A stretch of 64,000 bases of DNA from the NCBI GenBank assembly GCA_013397695.1, contig VYZI01000021.1:816566-880565 (forward strand), written 5' to 3'. Below, in pieces: positions 28,005 to 39,058 of this stretch. The notes under the pieces are model-generated. The model was not told where the DNA came from. It saw nothing but the letters and a program-made list of their open reading frames with translations, and made no database searches. The DNA comes from Centropus unirufus. Taxonomy: Eukaryota > Chordata > Aves > Cuculiformes > Centropidae. Numbering within the stretch: the first letter of the stretch is position 1; every line of letters begins with the position of its first letter. Both the position numbers and the translations under genes were made by a program.

Positions 28005-28200
28005 CATTGGGAATGAAGAATGAGCCAGCGATGCAATGAGGGTGTGCAGCTAATGATTTCCTACACGAGCTGATTAAACATTGCCCTTCCATCTCTTGCC
28101 ACCTAATTCCCTCCACTGCTGATTTATGGAAAAAAATCCACCATGTATGGCTCCTGCAGCTTTATTAGCCGGTAACAATTTAGCACCACAAGAGGCTTTT
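28005..28200. promoter_or_regulatory. Possible conserved non-coding element
   Basis: A compact, non-repetitive block. It contains CAGCTAATGATTTCC, GAGCTGATTAAAC, CTGATTTATGGAAAAAAATCC and CTTTATTAGCCGG. Homeodomain-type (TAAT/ATTA) and GATTA sites are mixed with E-box-like CAGCTG-type sites. No open reading frame spans it and no repeat family is recognised. The call rests on appearance only. Confidence 0.2.
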
Positions 28201-29430
28201 TCCCAGTTTCTAATTTTCTTATAATGAAGAAAAAAAAATATGTGGAAAAAAATAATTGCAATATCTTTGCCTTCTCCTCTTGTGGGGCGCAAGAAACAAG
28301 GGAAGTTAGTCCGGAAAACCTAAGAGAAACATCAGAGGGCACCAAGTTCAGTACTTGGCATCCTGTTTATGATGAGAGGATCATTACTTCATAGAAACCA
28401 CTCTCCTTTTCAAGGTACAGAAGATGATAAGTTCCTAAAAATGGAATCTGTCTGGTACTATTTCAGTGAGTTTAAAAATAGCTCTACACCTTACTTTCCC
28501 TAATACAGCAATGCCTCTTGTCAAGCCCTTACAGTGAAAGATTCACTACCTTTTTTTGAAAAACTAAAGGTGATGGAGACAATCTGCCTTCCTTCTGTTT
28601 ATGATTTTTAAGTTTGTCTTTTTCAACATTAAAGCCAGGGCAGTTCACTGTATCTACAGAAAATCCTGCTTTGGTTAACTGCACTCCCAGGAGAAGCAGG
28701 GGTACTGACGTGGTGCAGCCTGTATACAACGAATGCTGTGTCACTGCATGAGTTCATATGGGGAAGCTGCAGTCTACCACTACTTGGATCACCCAGTAAG
28801 TCCAAGTTGAAGGAGGAGACTCTCATAGTGGGAGTCAGTAGCAAAATTCCCACAGGTTTCTATCCTCTAGGAGGAGCAAACATTGCCTGAGCAAGGAGTT
28901 TACAGCAGTTCAGTTGCTATTTGCTCAGCCAAGCATTAGCTACCTTAAAGTCAGATGCTTAATCTAAGCTGGTAAACTAGGAATAATTTATTTTAAAAGG
29001 ATAGATTGATCCCATCTCAGACTAGACACTCCCGCTGAGCTTGGTGGATCCAGCACGCAGACAATTCAGTGTACTCAAATGGCAGAAAACTGCACTTTCT
29101 TTTGGTTGGGTGGGTTTTCTGCTGGCCTAACATGCTGAACTGGTTGTGAGACAAAAGTCAGAGCCAGTGAAGGAGGAAAGGCAGACATGTGTAGCTAGGT
29201 TTGGTCAACAGTTAAACTGGAAACCCTTTACATATGAGTTATAATATATCTCAGGAATGTAGGAAATGACATACAAGATCAAATCCATATGTATCCTACC
29301 TCTGAAATCAATCATTGCCAGGCATTTTAGAGGGAAATGTAAGATAACTCCTTTAATAAAAGATGACTTGATCGGCCCTGCTGATTTTTTCCCCTTTAAC
29401 TCCATTAATGGTAGCCTGGATCCAAAGCGT

Positions 29431-29442
29431 AAAAAAAAAAAA
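29431..29442. repeat. Poly-A run (A12)
   Basis: Run of 12 A just after a block with CTTTAACTCCATTAATGG. No polyadenylation or SINE context was recognised. Confidence 0.7.
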
Positions 29443-31209
29443 GGTGTGGGGATGGTCGTATTTAAGCTCCTTCCTAAATGGCTGCAAATTTAATTTATGG
29501 AAGTCATACGTAAAATCTTACTATTCACTATGTGAATACTTTAGAGACACTGCAGCAATGGACACGTGAAACCAAAATGAAAGATGCAGTTGGCACAGGT
29601 CACTGTCTAGCTATCAAAAAAGAGTAAATTTCAGTCAAGTCAGTTTGAATTTAATCTCCAAATTATATTGCTCCTATGATCGACTTCTAACATGAACTGA
29701 TTAAAGATTTCTCAGAAATTCACATAAAATTGAACCTAAGGAGGTGTTATAGAAAGGAGGGAGAAGAGGGACAGGAAGCTGGTGAAAATATGAGCTGGAA
29801 AGCCATGATGGCTTTTCTCACCAGTGCAGTGAAAAGTGAGGGCACAAGCAGTTACTTTAACTGGCTTATGTCGGGATATGGCACATCCCACCCCCTTCCT
29901 TGGCTGTAGAAAGCCCAGCTTTCCCCTGTACTGACACAAATAAAACAAGCAAGGAGGGCAGGCTAGCTTTTTCCCTGTAATCTCCTGTCCCAAGGTACTG
30001 CTGCACTGCCTGTGCCTAAAGCAGGTCTCCAGTCTCTTGCAGAGATCCATTTTTGACTATATAGCATCTGAAAACAGATATTCATTGGAAACCAATCCAA
30101 CTTTTTGTTGAATTTGAGTATAATAAAAAATAATCAACATACAATCAAATCCCCAGGCTTAAACTGAGTGTCATTTTGATTTGACTAGAAGCCCAACAAC
30201 AGTGATCACTGTGCCAACTTAGGACTTTTTTCCCAAGTTTTCTGGATTTCTTTGAGAAAGCTTTTGTATCAAGATCACATCTAGCACAACGGCTTCATCT
30301 TAATCAAGGCTTTAGCTGCCATGGCTACAACAATCAGAGAGATCTTCAACAGGGAGAAAATAGGGAATTTCATGAAAAAAACATGGAACTGAAGCTATTT
30401 AAACCAGATATGAGACTAATAATTTCATAAGATCAATATTGAGCTGTAACTGAAGACCAATTCAATAAGAAGAGAGGCAGACTTTTTTTCCTGATTTCCC
30501 TCTTGAGATCAATTAAACATCTCTATTTGAATTTCCAAAAGCAAGAGAAACAAAGTTGGCCTAGCTACCTCCTCAATTATAGATGCCAAAAAGTAGGCAC
30601 CTATAGCTGCATATATTTTTTAACTCTTCCAACTCTTCATACACATTTTTTCTTTTCTAGGAACAGACACTGACATCACAGTATATCATTCAGCAGAAAT
30701 ATTTCCCAGTCTGCTTTCTCTTCCCTAGACAGATATATGGATGATGCAATTTCCCCTGCCATCATTTCAGAATGAAAACCTTTTGATAAATCTGAAATTG
30801 CAAAGGTGTTTGTGCTCTCATTCTCCCCAACTTGTGCACTGAGAATATGCTACAGCAGACGGAAATCACAGAGAGTAAAGAACAAGTATGTGTGGAGGAG
30901 AGACAATAATTTAAACAACAGAAAGGGCACAGTCAGATTTCCCTAGAGTTAAAAAATGCACATTGACCAAAAGGTTATCTTGCACTGAAGTAAAACTGAA
31001 AAGTTCCAGAAGGAAAGCAATAAAGAAACATGAAGAAACAAATTCCATTAATAATTATACATTGAATTAATGATGCAAAACTATTCTACAACAAAAGACT
31101 AATGCTTCATGCACAGCATGCATGCAGGTTCAGGAAATCACGAATTCAGAGAACCATATTTCTTTTCATATTTATAGAATGTCAGACTATGATGTTCCCA
31201 AATCTAAAT

Positions 31210-31227
31210 TGGGGCCTGCAGGCCCCA
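31210..31227. repeat. 18-bp perfect GC-rich palindrome
   Basis: TGGGGCCTGCAGGCCCCA is exactly self-complementary and sits alone in AT-rich DNA. As RNA it could only form a tight hairpin with essentially no loop, so a DNA dyad site is the more natural reading. No gene is nearby to give a role. Confidence 0.7.
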
Positions 31228-31535
31228 TCATAATAATCATAAAAGCAACTATTTAAGTCACTGCAAAAAGCATATATAAATGTAATTCAATCAAAATGCT
31301 TCTTAGCACTTTATCAATAGTCTGTGTGTGCAAGAGGTAAAATGAAGAAATCCATTATAAACTTCCCTGGATCCCATTCTGCACCCACCGAGGTCAACCA
31401 CAGAACTCTCCATGACCTGGCATAATAGTGTTTATAAGAAGGAAGCATTATTTCCCTGTTGACAATTCAGTCTTTGGGCAACACCATAAATGAAAGGTTT
31501 CTATTCTCTTCTATGCCTTTTACCCTGTTTCCCAG

Positions 31536-31687
31536 AAAATGAAGTTCTTGGATTTACAGTCTGTACAAGACAGGTGAAACAGTTCTGACACAGAATGGCA
31601 CAGGACCATAATTCAGATTATTTACAAGTGACAGGCCAAGTGACAGGGGAACAATTTGTATCGGCAAAATTTCATGGGCAAAGTAAG
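31536..31687 (+). other. Exon-like segment, non-coding in all frames
   Basis: A pyrimidine-rich tract about 30 bases long ends in CCCTGTTTCCCAG directly before 31536. A near-ideal donor, AAGTAAG followed by GTAAGAAAG, ends the segment at 31687, giving 152 bases. All three plus frames contain stops, so if it is real it belongs to a non-coding RNA or an untranslated region. No linked exons were identified. Splice-like pairs of this quality do occur by chance in 64 kb. Confidence 0.25.
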
Positions 31688-33407
31688 GTAAGAAAGCCCT
31701 ATTTTGTCATGTGTAATTGTGTGAAGTTTTAAGAGAGCTAGTTAAAACCCCAAATTTCTAGAATTTCGCCAGATTAGAACATGCAACTACTGTGCCATTT
31801 CATAACAAATTACATACTATGTATTACTAATACTGAAATAGCATGAAAAATGGAGGAAAATAATAAAACTAGCACAAAATTAAATTAGACTCAACTTTTT
31901 GGAAAAAGAAAGTTTTGAAAATGATTTGTTTCTAGGCAGATTCTTGGAAACTACTTTGATTTCTGAAAAAGATCCATTTTACTAAGGCTGAGTTTTCTCA
32001 TGGAAAATGGTTTCAATTAAGTTTTTCTGAACAGCAATATGTCATATCCCATATGCAAGCTACAGCTGAGCACCAGTGATTCCCATGTTTGCTTAGATAT
32101 TTATGGTATCATTTATAGCTACTCCATTATGGTGAGAAATATTTTGACTTTATTCTTTAGATTCAGAACAATGGGACCTAGACAGCTGACAAGTGACAAA
32201 TTGGAGCTCGTCTGTACTTACACCTAGCATCTTTTTAGGATGCTTTTCAACCACCTGGCTACAATGATTCATCAGACCTGCACGCAGCACAGGGTTGCCA
32301 GCAATCATTAAAACCACAGCGCTAATCTGTAAACCAGAAAAAGTCCCCTGACAGTGATGACAAACATCAATTGTATCAAAATCCAGAGGAACTGGCTCTA
32401 TGTAAATCCTGCCCTAGATTTCCAACACATCCTTGGGAAGTATTTTGATCATCATACAACCGTCACATGATTTAATAAGGAGTATCAAGCTACTGCTTTC
32501 TTAAACTGTACATCTATGTTAATTTACAGAAGATGTAGTGTTGTCTTCCCCTGTCCTCAAAGATTCCAGGCCAGGTGTTCTTGTAGTCCTTGTACTTCCA
32601 GAGAAAAGTCTGTAAAACATGCACATTACAGCTTCTTCCTTGAGTAGAATCTCCATGAAGCACTACATTAATGCTAATTACCCGTTGAGGGTTCAAAAAA
32701 CACTGCTTGCAGAAGCGACTTCTGCCCTTACATTTGTATAGGTCTTCACTGGGCATTGAAGGTCTTTGATGCAGTTAGCAGGTTTGTGCTGCCCTGGTTT
32801 GAGATGCACTGACAGCTGAGTCAGGCTCTCCAGCAGAAACGCTGCATGTGTTTCTATTTCTCTTTAAGTGTTACCCGTGGACCAGATCTTTCTTCTCTCT
32901 CCTCCTCTATCTCAGTGCAGCAGTCCTTAAACACTTAGCTCCTAGGAAAGTTTCAGACCAAATTGGCACAGCGTGTAGAAAAGTCAGGCGGCTAGAGCTG
33001 AGCAGACACAAATTGTGCACTCTACTATTATCTCTTCAGTGGGAGAAGGCAGGCTCTTGGCTGGCAGCATATTCAACAAAGGGCAGATTTAGCAAAACCA
33101 TGTGCAAAGCTTTAGCTGGGTTATTTCTCCTAGAGTGATAAACTCTCACACATGCTGAATGACTAAGACATACATTATCCATACCATTTCAGATTTAGGA
33201 GCATGTGTAATGGATAAGGGAGAGGAAGTCCACATCCGTTTCAAGCACGAATTGGAAGAAGAATATTAATCCTGCATCTTTGTCTTTCCTGTACCACATG
33301 CAAATGAGCTGTTCCTTCAACTACCTGGTTAACCAGCTCATTCCTCTTCTTGCCATATTTCTCTGTCTAACACTGCAAGGACTAGGCAACAGGTATATAC
33401 AGCTCCT

Positions 33408-33433
33408 TCAGTTATCTCCTTTGAGATAACTGA
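33408..33433. repeat. Perfect 11-bp hairpin, 4-nt loop
   Basis: TCAGTTATCTC and GAGATAACTGA are exact reverse complements separated by CTTT. The arms contain GATAA (GATA-factor type) sites in opposite orientation. The stem is too short for a microRNA precursor. No transcript context was seen. Confidence 0.7.
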
Positions 33434-33554
33434 CATTCATAAGGCTTGGGTTAGCAGTAAATAAAAATAACCAGAAATTTTATTGATCCCTTCAAGATAC
33501 TGACATACATGAAAAAAAAATTAAAATAGAAGTCTTGAAGGAACTCACTGTGGA

Positions 33555-33650
33555 GGCCAGGATTTACTATTATCCCCTTCTACTGAAATCGAAACCAAAG
33601 CCTAAACATGTAAGAGACAGAACTTAAGGCACTTCATGAAAAATGCATAA
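33555..33650 (+). mobile_element. Possible MIR/L2-like tail relic
   Basis: TTACTATTATCCCCTTCTAC followed by GAAATCGAAACCAAAGCC resembles the TATTATCCCCATTTTACAGA block and the GAAACTGAGGC block in the right order. The AAGGTCACACAG hallmark is not clear, so confidence is limited. Confidence 0.4.
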
Positions 33651-34439
33651 GTTACTGGACCCTACTCATTTGAAGTTGGGGAGAGCTCAGCCTGGAACAG
33701 CCCAGTAGTTTCACAAATCATTGTCATTGAGTGGTTTTAGCAGCATTTTCTAGATAAATAAGATTTAAAAAAACTAACCTAAACTCTCGTAAAAAGCAGG
33801 ACAAGTAAAGTCAAAGTTGCAACTGATTCATCTAAGCCACTTTCTTGCTCTGCAGCAGCCCCATCATTGAGAAGCATAAGTGTTGTGATTAGTTCTGTTG
33901 TGTTCACATCAAATAATACAACACAGTATCTCTTCTCAAGCTCCCAAGAAGATCTTCTGAGTGACATACACCTAATTTAGTTTTTGGCAAGTTAATACAG
34001 ACAAAGAAAATCCAGCTTTGATTAAGAGTGATAAACCAGAACTTGCAACTCCTGAAGAATATTATCTCACTATTTCTTATAAACCAGGAAAGTATGAATC
34101 TGGATGATGAAAAGGTCTCTTAGGAACACCCATATGTTATAAAGACCTAGTAATTAAATCAGAATGGTCTTGCTTGTTAGGCTTTACTGAATGAGTGCCC
34201 AACCTGTAGCTGTCTTTTGGATAAGATACATTAAAAAAATCAAGGAATTGTTGACCGTGTACTTTTTTTTAGAAGCACAAAACTTTTTAAATCTAAGTTT
34301 CTGTCCAAATTCCAATTGAGAAGATGACACACTGTCTACATAAAATACCACTCTTGTTTCTCTTTTCACCTGTTAACAAATTTGATGTAGTTCTTGATGG
34401 AGTAGAGCAGTTGCTATGTTCCACCCCAGAAGTGTTGCA

Positions 34440-34545
34440 TTTCAGCAGGGAGTGAGCAATCTCTTTGTATGCTGTGAGAAAAGCCCTCTGGGATTCTTTC
34501 GAATGAAAGGAGCTAAATAAATCTCAGTTATTGCTATTATGACTT
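34440..34545 (+). mobile_element. Amniote core-SINE/MIR-like 3' relic
   Basis: The segment CTCTGGGATTCTTTCGAATG followed by AAAGGAGCTAAATAAATC and a TTATTGCTATTAT end resembles the ancient CTTTGGGATCCTT, GATGAAAGGCGCTATATAAAT and TATTATTATT tail. The order and spacing match, which makes this one of the better ancient-repeat relics in the window. Confidence 0.5.
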
Positions 34546-36104
34546 TCTCCGGCATTTATCCACAGAATAAATGGATAGGTAAGTTGATTTGCAGGCTGCT
34601 CTTCATTATTTGCTGAACAAAACTACCTGAAAGTGCTTCACTATTACTTATACAAAATTTAATTTGGTGACTAATGGACCCAGGCAGCTAAAGCAGGCAG
34701 AATTCTATAATCAACATAAGAAGACTTGCGTTTATTAGATAGTGACTGGGGACTCCCAGGGACACAAAGGTTCTGTGAACTTTCCAAATTACGTACTAGG
34801 CTTTTGTTAGGTTCCTAGAACTCATTTGAATTTGCATATTTTTCTAACTCTTTAACTCACATTCATGTGGAGGGATCTTTGTCCCCACTTTGGCTGTTTT
34901 GAAATACAGGAAGAAATCCACTGCTGGCTTCTTTCATACCTGGCTGCCCACCCTTATAGTTTTCCCATAAGGAAAAAAATAGTCTAAAAAGCTAGCTTGA
35001 GAAGTCAGAATGTCTTTATGGCCTCTGTTGCTTAGCTACCAGAAAGGACCTACATGGCTACTGACAAATACGAGCAGCTTGACACTGCTATTCTTTGCAC
35101 TGGGAACCTGTTGGATCCATTCTTCTCTGTGTTGGTGTTTTATTTAGATTTCAGTGGATTTACTCTGCACTGCTCTCCTTGGATCTACTTATCAAAGACA
35201 TGCCAGTGTAAAATGTAACTATGGATTGCCCAGGTCCAGCTGCACGATCTTGCACCTTTGAGACCATTGAGAGGTAAACAAACAGGCTCCTCCCGTTCCC
35301 GAGAAAAGCTGAGAACACAAGCCAGGCAAGGATCACATTCACACTACCTCTCACACCGTCTCCTAGCAAAGACAACATTAGGAACATTCTAGAACCAGAG
35401 CAATGAGTTATTTATATAGTGGGATCAGATTATCGGATATTCAACATCAGCCTTCTGCCAGACCATGGGTAGTCATCCTTTCCTGCCTCTAGATGAATTC
35501 CTTGAATTTTATGAAAGATTGAAGGATGCAGCTGACTACAATAGCAGGGAAATTTGATTCATTTAGAGAAGAAGTCTCATCTGGCCCAATGGGAAAGGAT
35601 GCTAAGAGCAACTGCTCAGGAGAGATGTTTTCATATCAGGTTGCTTGCCACAGAATTACAGATGAACCTCTAGGGCAAAATAATTTTTCTACTACTTGAT
35701 GATCCTTCATTATACGTATTCCTAAGCCTTGAAGGACAAATCTTGTTCTTCAAGCCTGTTTATTAGACAATCATTTTAGCACTTTTGATAAGTCAGGGGT
35801 CCCAAACAAATTCATATTAATAATCCATGCATGATTTTCCCTTCTATATTAGATGCTCAGATAACCTGACAAGGGGATGAAGAAAGACACATGCAGACAC
35901 CTTAAGGTCAATCCTTTTCTATTCATTCTGAATGCACTAAGAGTACTGAAAAGTTAGAATGATCCTCAATAGTCTGGTGGACCCTTGCACTATAAAGGTT
36001 TATCGTGTTGCTCATAAATCCTTGGCACAGAAGCAACACGCTAATATTGCAACACTTACTCTACTGAGCCTGCCTGCAGCTCAGTTACTGACTCAGATCA
36101 GGTA

Positions 36105-36180
36105 GTTATCTATATTGATTAAAGAGCCTGTGCAATTTCACTAATTAATTTTCATAATTAGCAGCTACCTTTTTAAAGGT
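36105..36180. promoter_or_regulatory. TAAT-rich conserved-looking block
   Basis: It contains TATTGATTAAAGAG, CACTAATTAATTTTC and CATAATTAGCAGC, a tight group of homeodomain-type cores that also includes a CAAAG/TTAAAG-like site. It has no repeat signature and no open frame. The call is on appearance only. Confidence 0.2.
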
Positions 36181-36511
36181 GGTTTTACCTTTATAGCTAT
36201 CTATCTCTCTAAACCACAAAAAAAGAGAAGTATCAACCTTCTATGGAAAAGGGCTTCTTTAAAAGCCTTATCTGGACTAACCAGATGGAAATGGAGACTA
36301 TTTACAGAAACCTGTAAAACATCCCCTTAAGTGTGGATCTAAATTATTTGCTATTTCAAGGTCTTCTGTCATAAAGGCAACCATAATTCTTTGTCTAACT
36401 AAACTTTTGAAGATAGTTTCCTATCTTCCACTGGGACTGGGAAGTTAGAGGAGACCAACCCGTCCCTCTTTCCTAAGAGGTTATATGTCAAGATATTCAG
36501 AAGAAATCAGG

Positions 36512-36545
36512 CTTTTGTACTACCAGAACTTTTGTACTACCAGAA
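36512..36545 (+). repeat. Tandem duplication, 2 x 17 bp
   Basis: CTTTTGTACTACCAGAA is present twice head to tail without a mismatch (36512-36528 and 36529-36545). The lack of divergence suggests a recent slippage event. Confidence 0.85.
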
Positions 36546-36563
36546 ACAGATGCAGATCCAAAG

Positions 36564-36595
36564 CCAATTAAAAGAATTGGCCAATTTTTAATTGG
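36564..36595. promoter_or_regulatory. Dyad of four CCAAT boxes
   Basis: The arms CCAATTAAAA (36564-36573) and TTTTAATTGG (36586-36595) are exact reverse complements. Between and overlapping them, AATTGGCCAATT (36575-36586) is itself a perfect palindrome. The result is four CCAAT/ATTGG cores in 32 bp, two on each strand. CCAAT is the core bound by NF-Y; function here is inference only, as no promoter or transcript start is visible. Confidence 0.35.
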
Positions 36596-39043
36596 TCAAT
36601 TAGAAGAATTTCTCTTCTGAGCCAGAAGAGAAAGAGATGTGAGCCATTGTACAAGGATCCACCATGGCCCTGTGATGGGTGGACAGCTAACTCCAGAGTG
36701 CTCATGTACAAAGAGGGAAGCTTCCACCAGATGCACTGAGCCAAACAGGAGGAAAAACAGTCACATGACATGTACTATTAATCTAGTGCTGAAATGTGAA
36801 ACTGAAGTCTGTGCATTTAATGACTAGACACTAGCTTCTGTCACAACAACTAAAATGACAGCCAGTAGATGGAAGAGGTCATAGTTTAATCAATTCTCAC
36901 TCTCTTTGTTTTACATAACTGAGGGTGATAGGCAGCTAATACATTTCACAGCCATGTGATAAATTGCACTGTCACCTGCACTTTGCGTGATACTCCTTCT
37001 ATGTCAAGGCTGTTTCCACCATCCCTACTCTCACTCCAATGCAACTGCACTAGAAGTCACAAATGTGTTAAATTTTCCTCTGATAAGTGGACTTTTTCCA
37101 TTGATCTCTCTTGTGCATAAGATCTAGGAAGGTGTATCTGTAATGTTAAACTAGTGAGAGTTTTCATAATCCCAGTAAAGAGCTCTATTCTACTGCAAAA
37201 AATTAGTATTTCAACTTTGCCCTATGGGTGGCTGAGTTTGCATCTTATTGCAGAGTAGCCAAAGAAGCAGTGTTTACAGCTATGACACTTTCAAGTAGAA
37301 AGAAAAAGATCTAGGTGTTTTTGATGTTAATCATGCATTTTTACAGGCTATTTGACAAAAGAACTCCCTGGAACTTGGAAGGATGACTTTCCATATTCAT
37401 TCATGTCTTTGCCATGCATGATAAAGCAGCTATCCCAAAAGTAAAACTAAAACTCATGTTGGCTTATTAAGACTCTCCCTTAGCTCCTAACAGCACAAGC
37501 TGTACTGAGACCTCATGACACCTGCATTGCCTGTAGTCTGCCAGTGTCCTGGATTGCTCACTCTTCAGGGACAAGATTTCTTCTAGCCCTTTCTTCTAGA
37601 TTTATGAAAAAAAGGGGTAGTATATGTAAATACTGAATTGATACATTGCCAGGGTCCTGAAATTTAGATGCATCCATACAGAATGGAATATAAACAGGAG
37701 CAAATTCTAATTCAGCAACAGCAATATTCTACTTGCATATTTGGCCAATTCATTACCTTTGACACAAACGTAATAAATATCAACTGCTTCCATAAAATAA
37801 GGTTCCCTGGCACTGAATTGTGCTTTGTTCAAATTGTGGATGAGTGCTGCACTATTTTTCTGCTCTCTGTAGTCAGCCATCATGAGTAAATATAGCAGCA
37901 GCATGATTGGAAAATTGCCCTCACAGGTGATAAAATACAGGATTCATCAGTTTTTGATATATCTCTGAAAATGGATAGTTGTCCTTTCTCGCTTGGCAGA
38001 CTGGAAGAACCAGGACTTGGAGACACGCTGCAGGAAGCAGAGTGTATTCCTGGAAGGGCAGGACTTGTCCCCTACTTTTTTGCAAATATACTTTTCTGAC
38101 CCTCTGATTCTCCCTTCCTTCCACTGCTGTGATATTTTCCTCGTTTGCTTTTTGCTTTTCCTAAGAGGACTCCGAAGAAGGTGTTTTGCATTGCAATTTT
38201 AACCTAATTAGAAGCCAATGTACTGTCGCCTCATCTCACAGAACGCACAACATCAATATGCTCAGAGTGTGAGTAAAATACAAAGCACTCCATCAGAGCA
38301 GGGCAATCCTGTGCAGGATGCAGGCATGCAGTTTCTATACCTTTGCTTCTGTTTTAAAAGTTTATTTCAGGTCAGCAAATCCTTTTCCCATTGTCCTTGA
38401 GTAGAAAACAATGACAGTAAGAAGAAAAAAGGCTTTTTGCTTTAATTTGATTATTCTTTAGTGAACTTCCACGTAGTGGGAATAAGAAAACTCTAGGATG
38501 GTGATGTCTAGAGAAACTAGAGGAGACATCAAGGGTTTGCCACCTAAGAGAGGTATTCTAAGTATCTTTAACAAATTGCTTCTTTTCACACAATCTTTTC
38601 CTAGCAAATTACACATTCTTAATATTTCTTGATCTAGCTCTTTGTTGAAAGACAATAAATCAACAAATATAATGGCAGATGGTTGTAGGGGAAGATTGCT
38701 TCTCACTAGTCTTATTTTTCCAATTGCACATATTCTTCACTTTTGAAGGTCAGGCTATAAACATTCCAAATCCTCACTCTACCCAGTCCATCTGTGTTGG
38801 GGAGGACATCCTTTCCTGGCATTGACAAGAGAGAAGTTGAATCCAGTTGTGAATGTATAACTGAATAGGTTGTCTAAGACCTGTTGAGTTATTTTAGTGC
38901 AATTACATATGCAAACTATTGGAGCAAGAGGTGATTAAATTACATTGGAAAACAGATCAATTTGAGCTAATTTAGTTTGGGTCACTGTGGTTCAAGAATC
39001 TGAATTGTGCCAAAACCTCCAAAACGTAATCCATGCTCTTTTT

Positions 39044-39058
39044 AAAAAAAAAAAAAAA
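39044..39058. repeat. Poly-A run (A15)
   Basis: Uninterrupted run of 15 A following CTCTTTTT. No retroposed gene or SINE body was recognised upstream. Confidence 0.75.

Larger units (their letters stand above)
15311..31535. other. Non-coding stretch
   Basis: About 16 kb with no supportable gene and no CR1 copy. Open frames are at most 117 codons (16042-16395 plus) and lack coding features. Notable points are listed separately: a 16-bp palindrome at 16645, a T13 run at 24533, a conserved-looking block at 28005, an A12 run at 29431 and an 18-bp palindrome at 31210. A strong isolated plus-strand donor (AAAATG followed by GTAAGTCC, near 20769) has no convincing partner acceptor. Confidence 0.55.

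Noticed and set aside
33779..33967. 62-codon minus frame starting with MSLRRSSWELEKRYCVVLF
   Set aside because: It looks protein-like at first, but the stop falls directly before the would-be donor (TTTAG followed by GTTAG) and the upstream acceptor has no pyrimidine tract.
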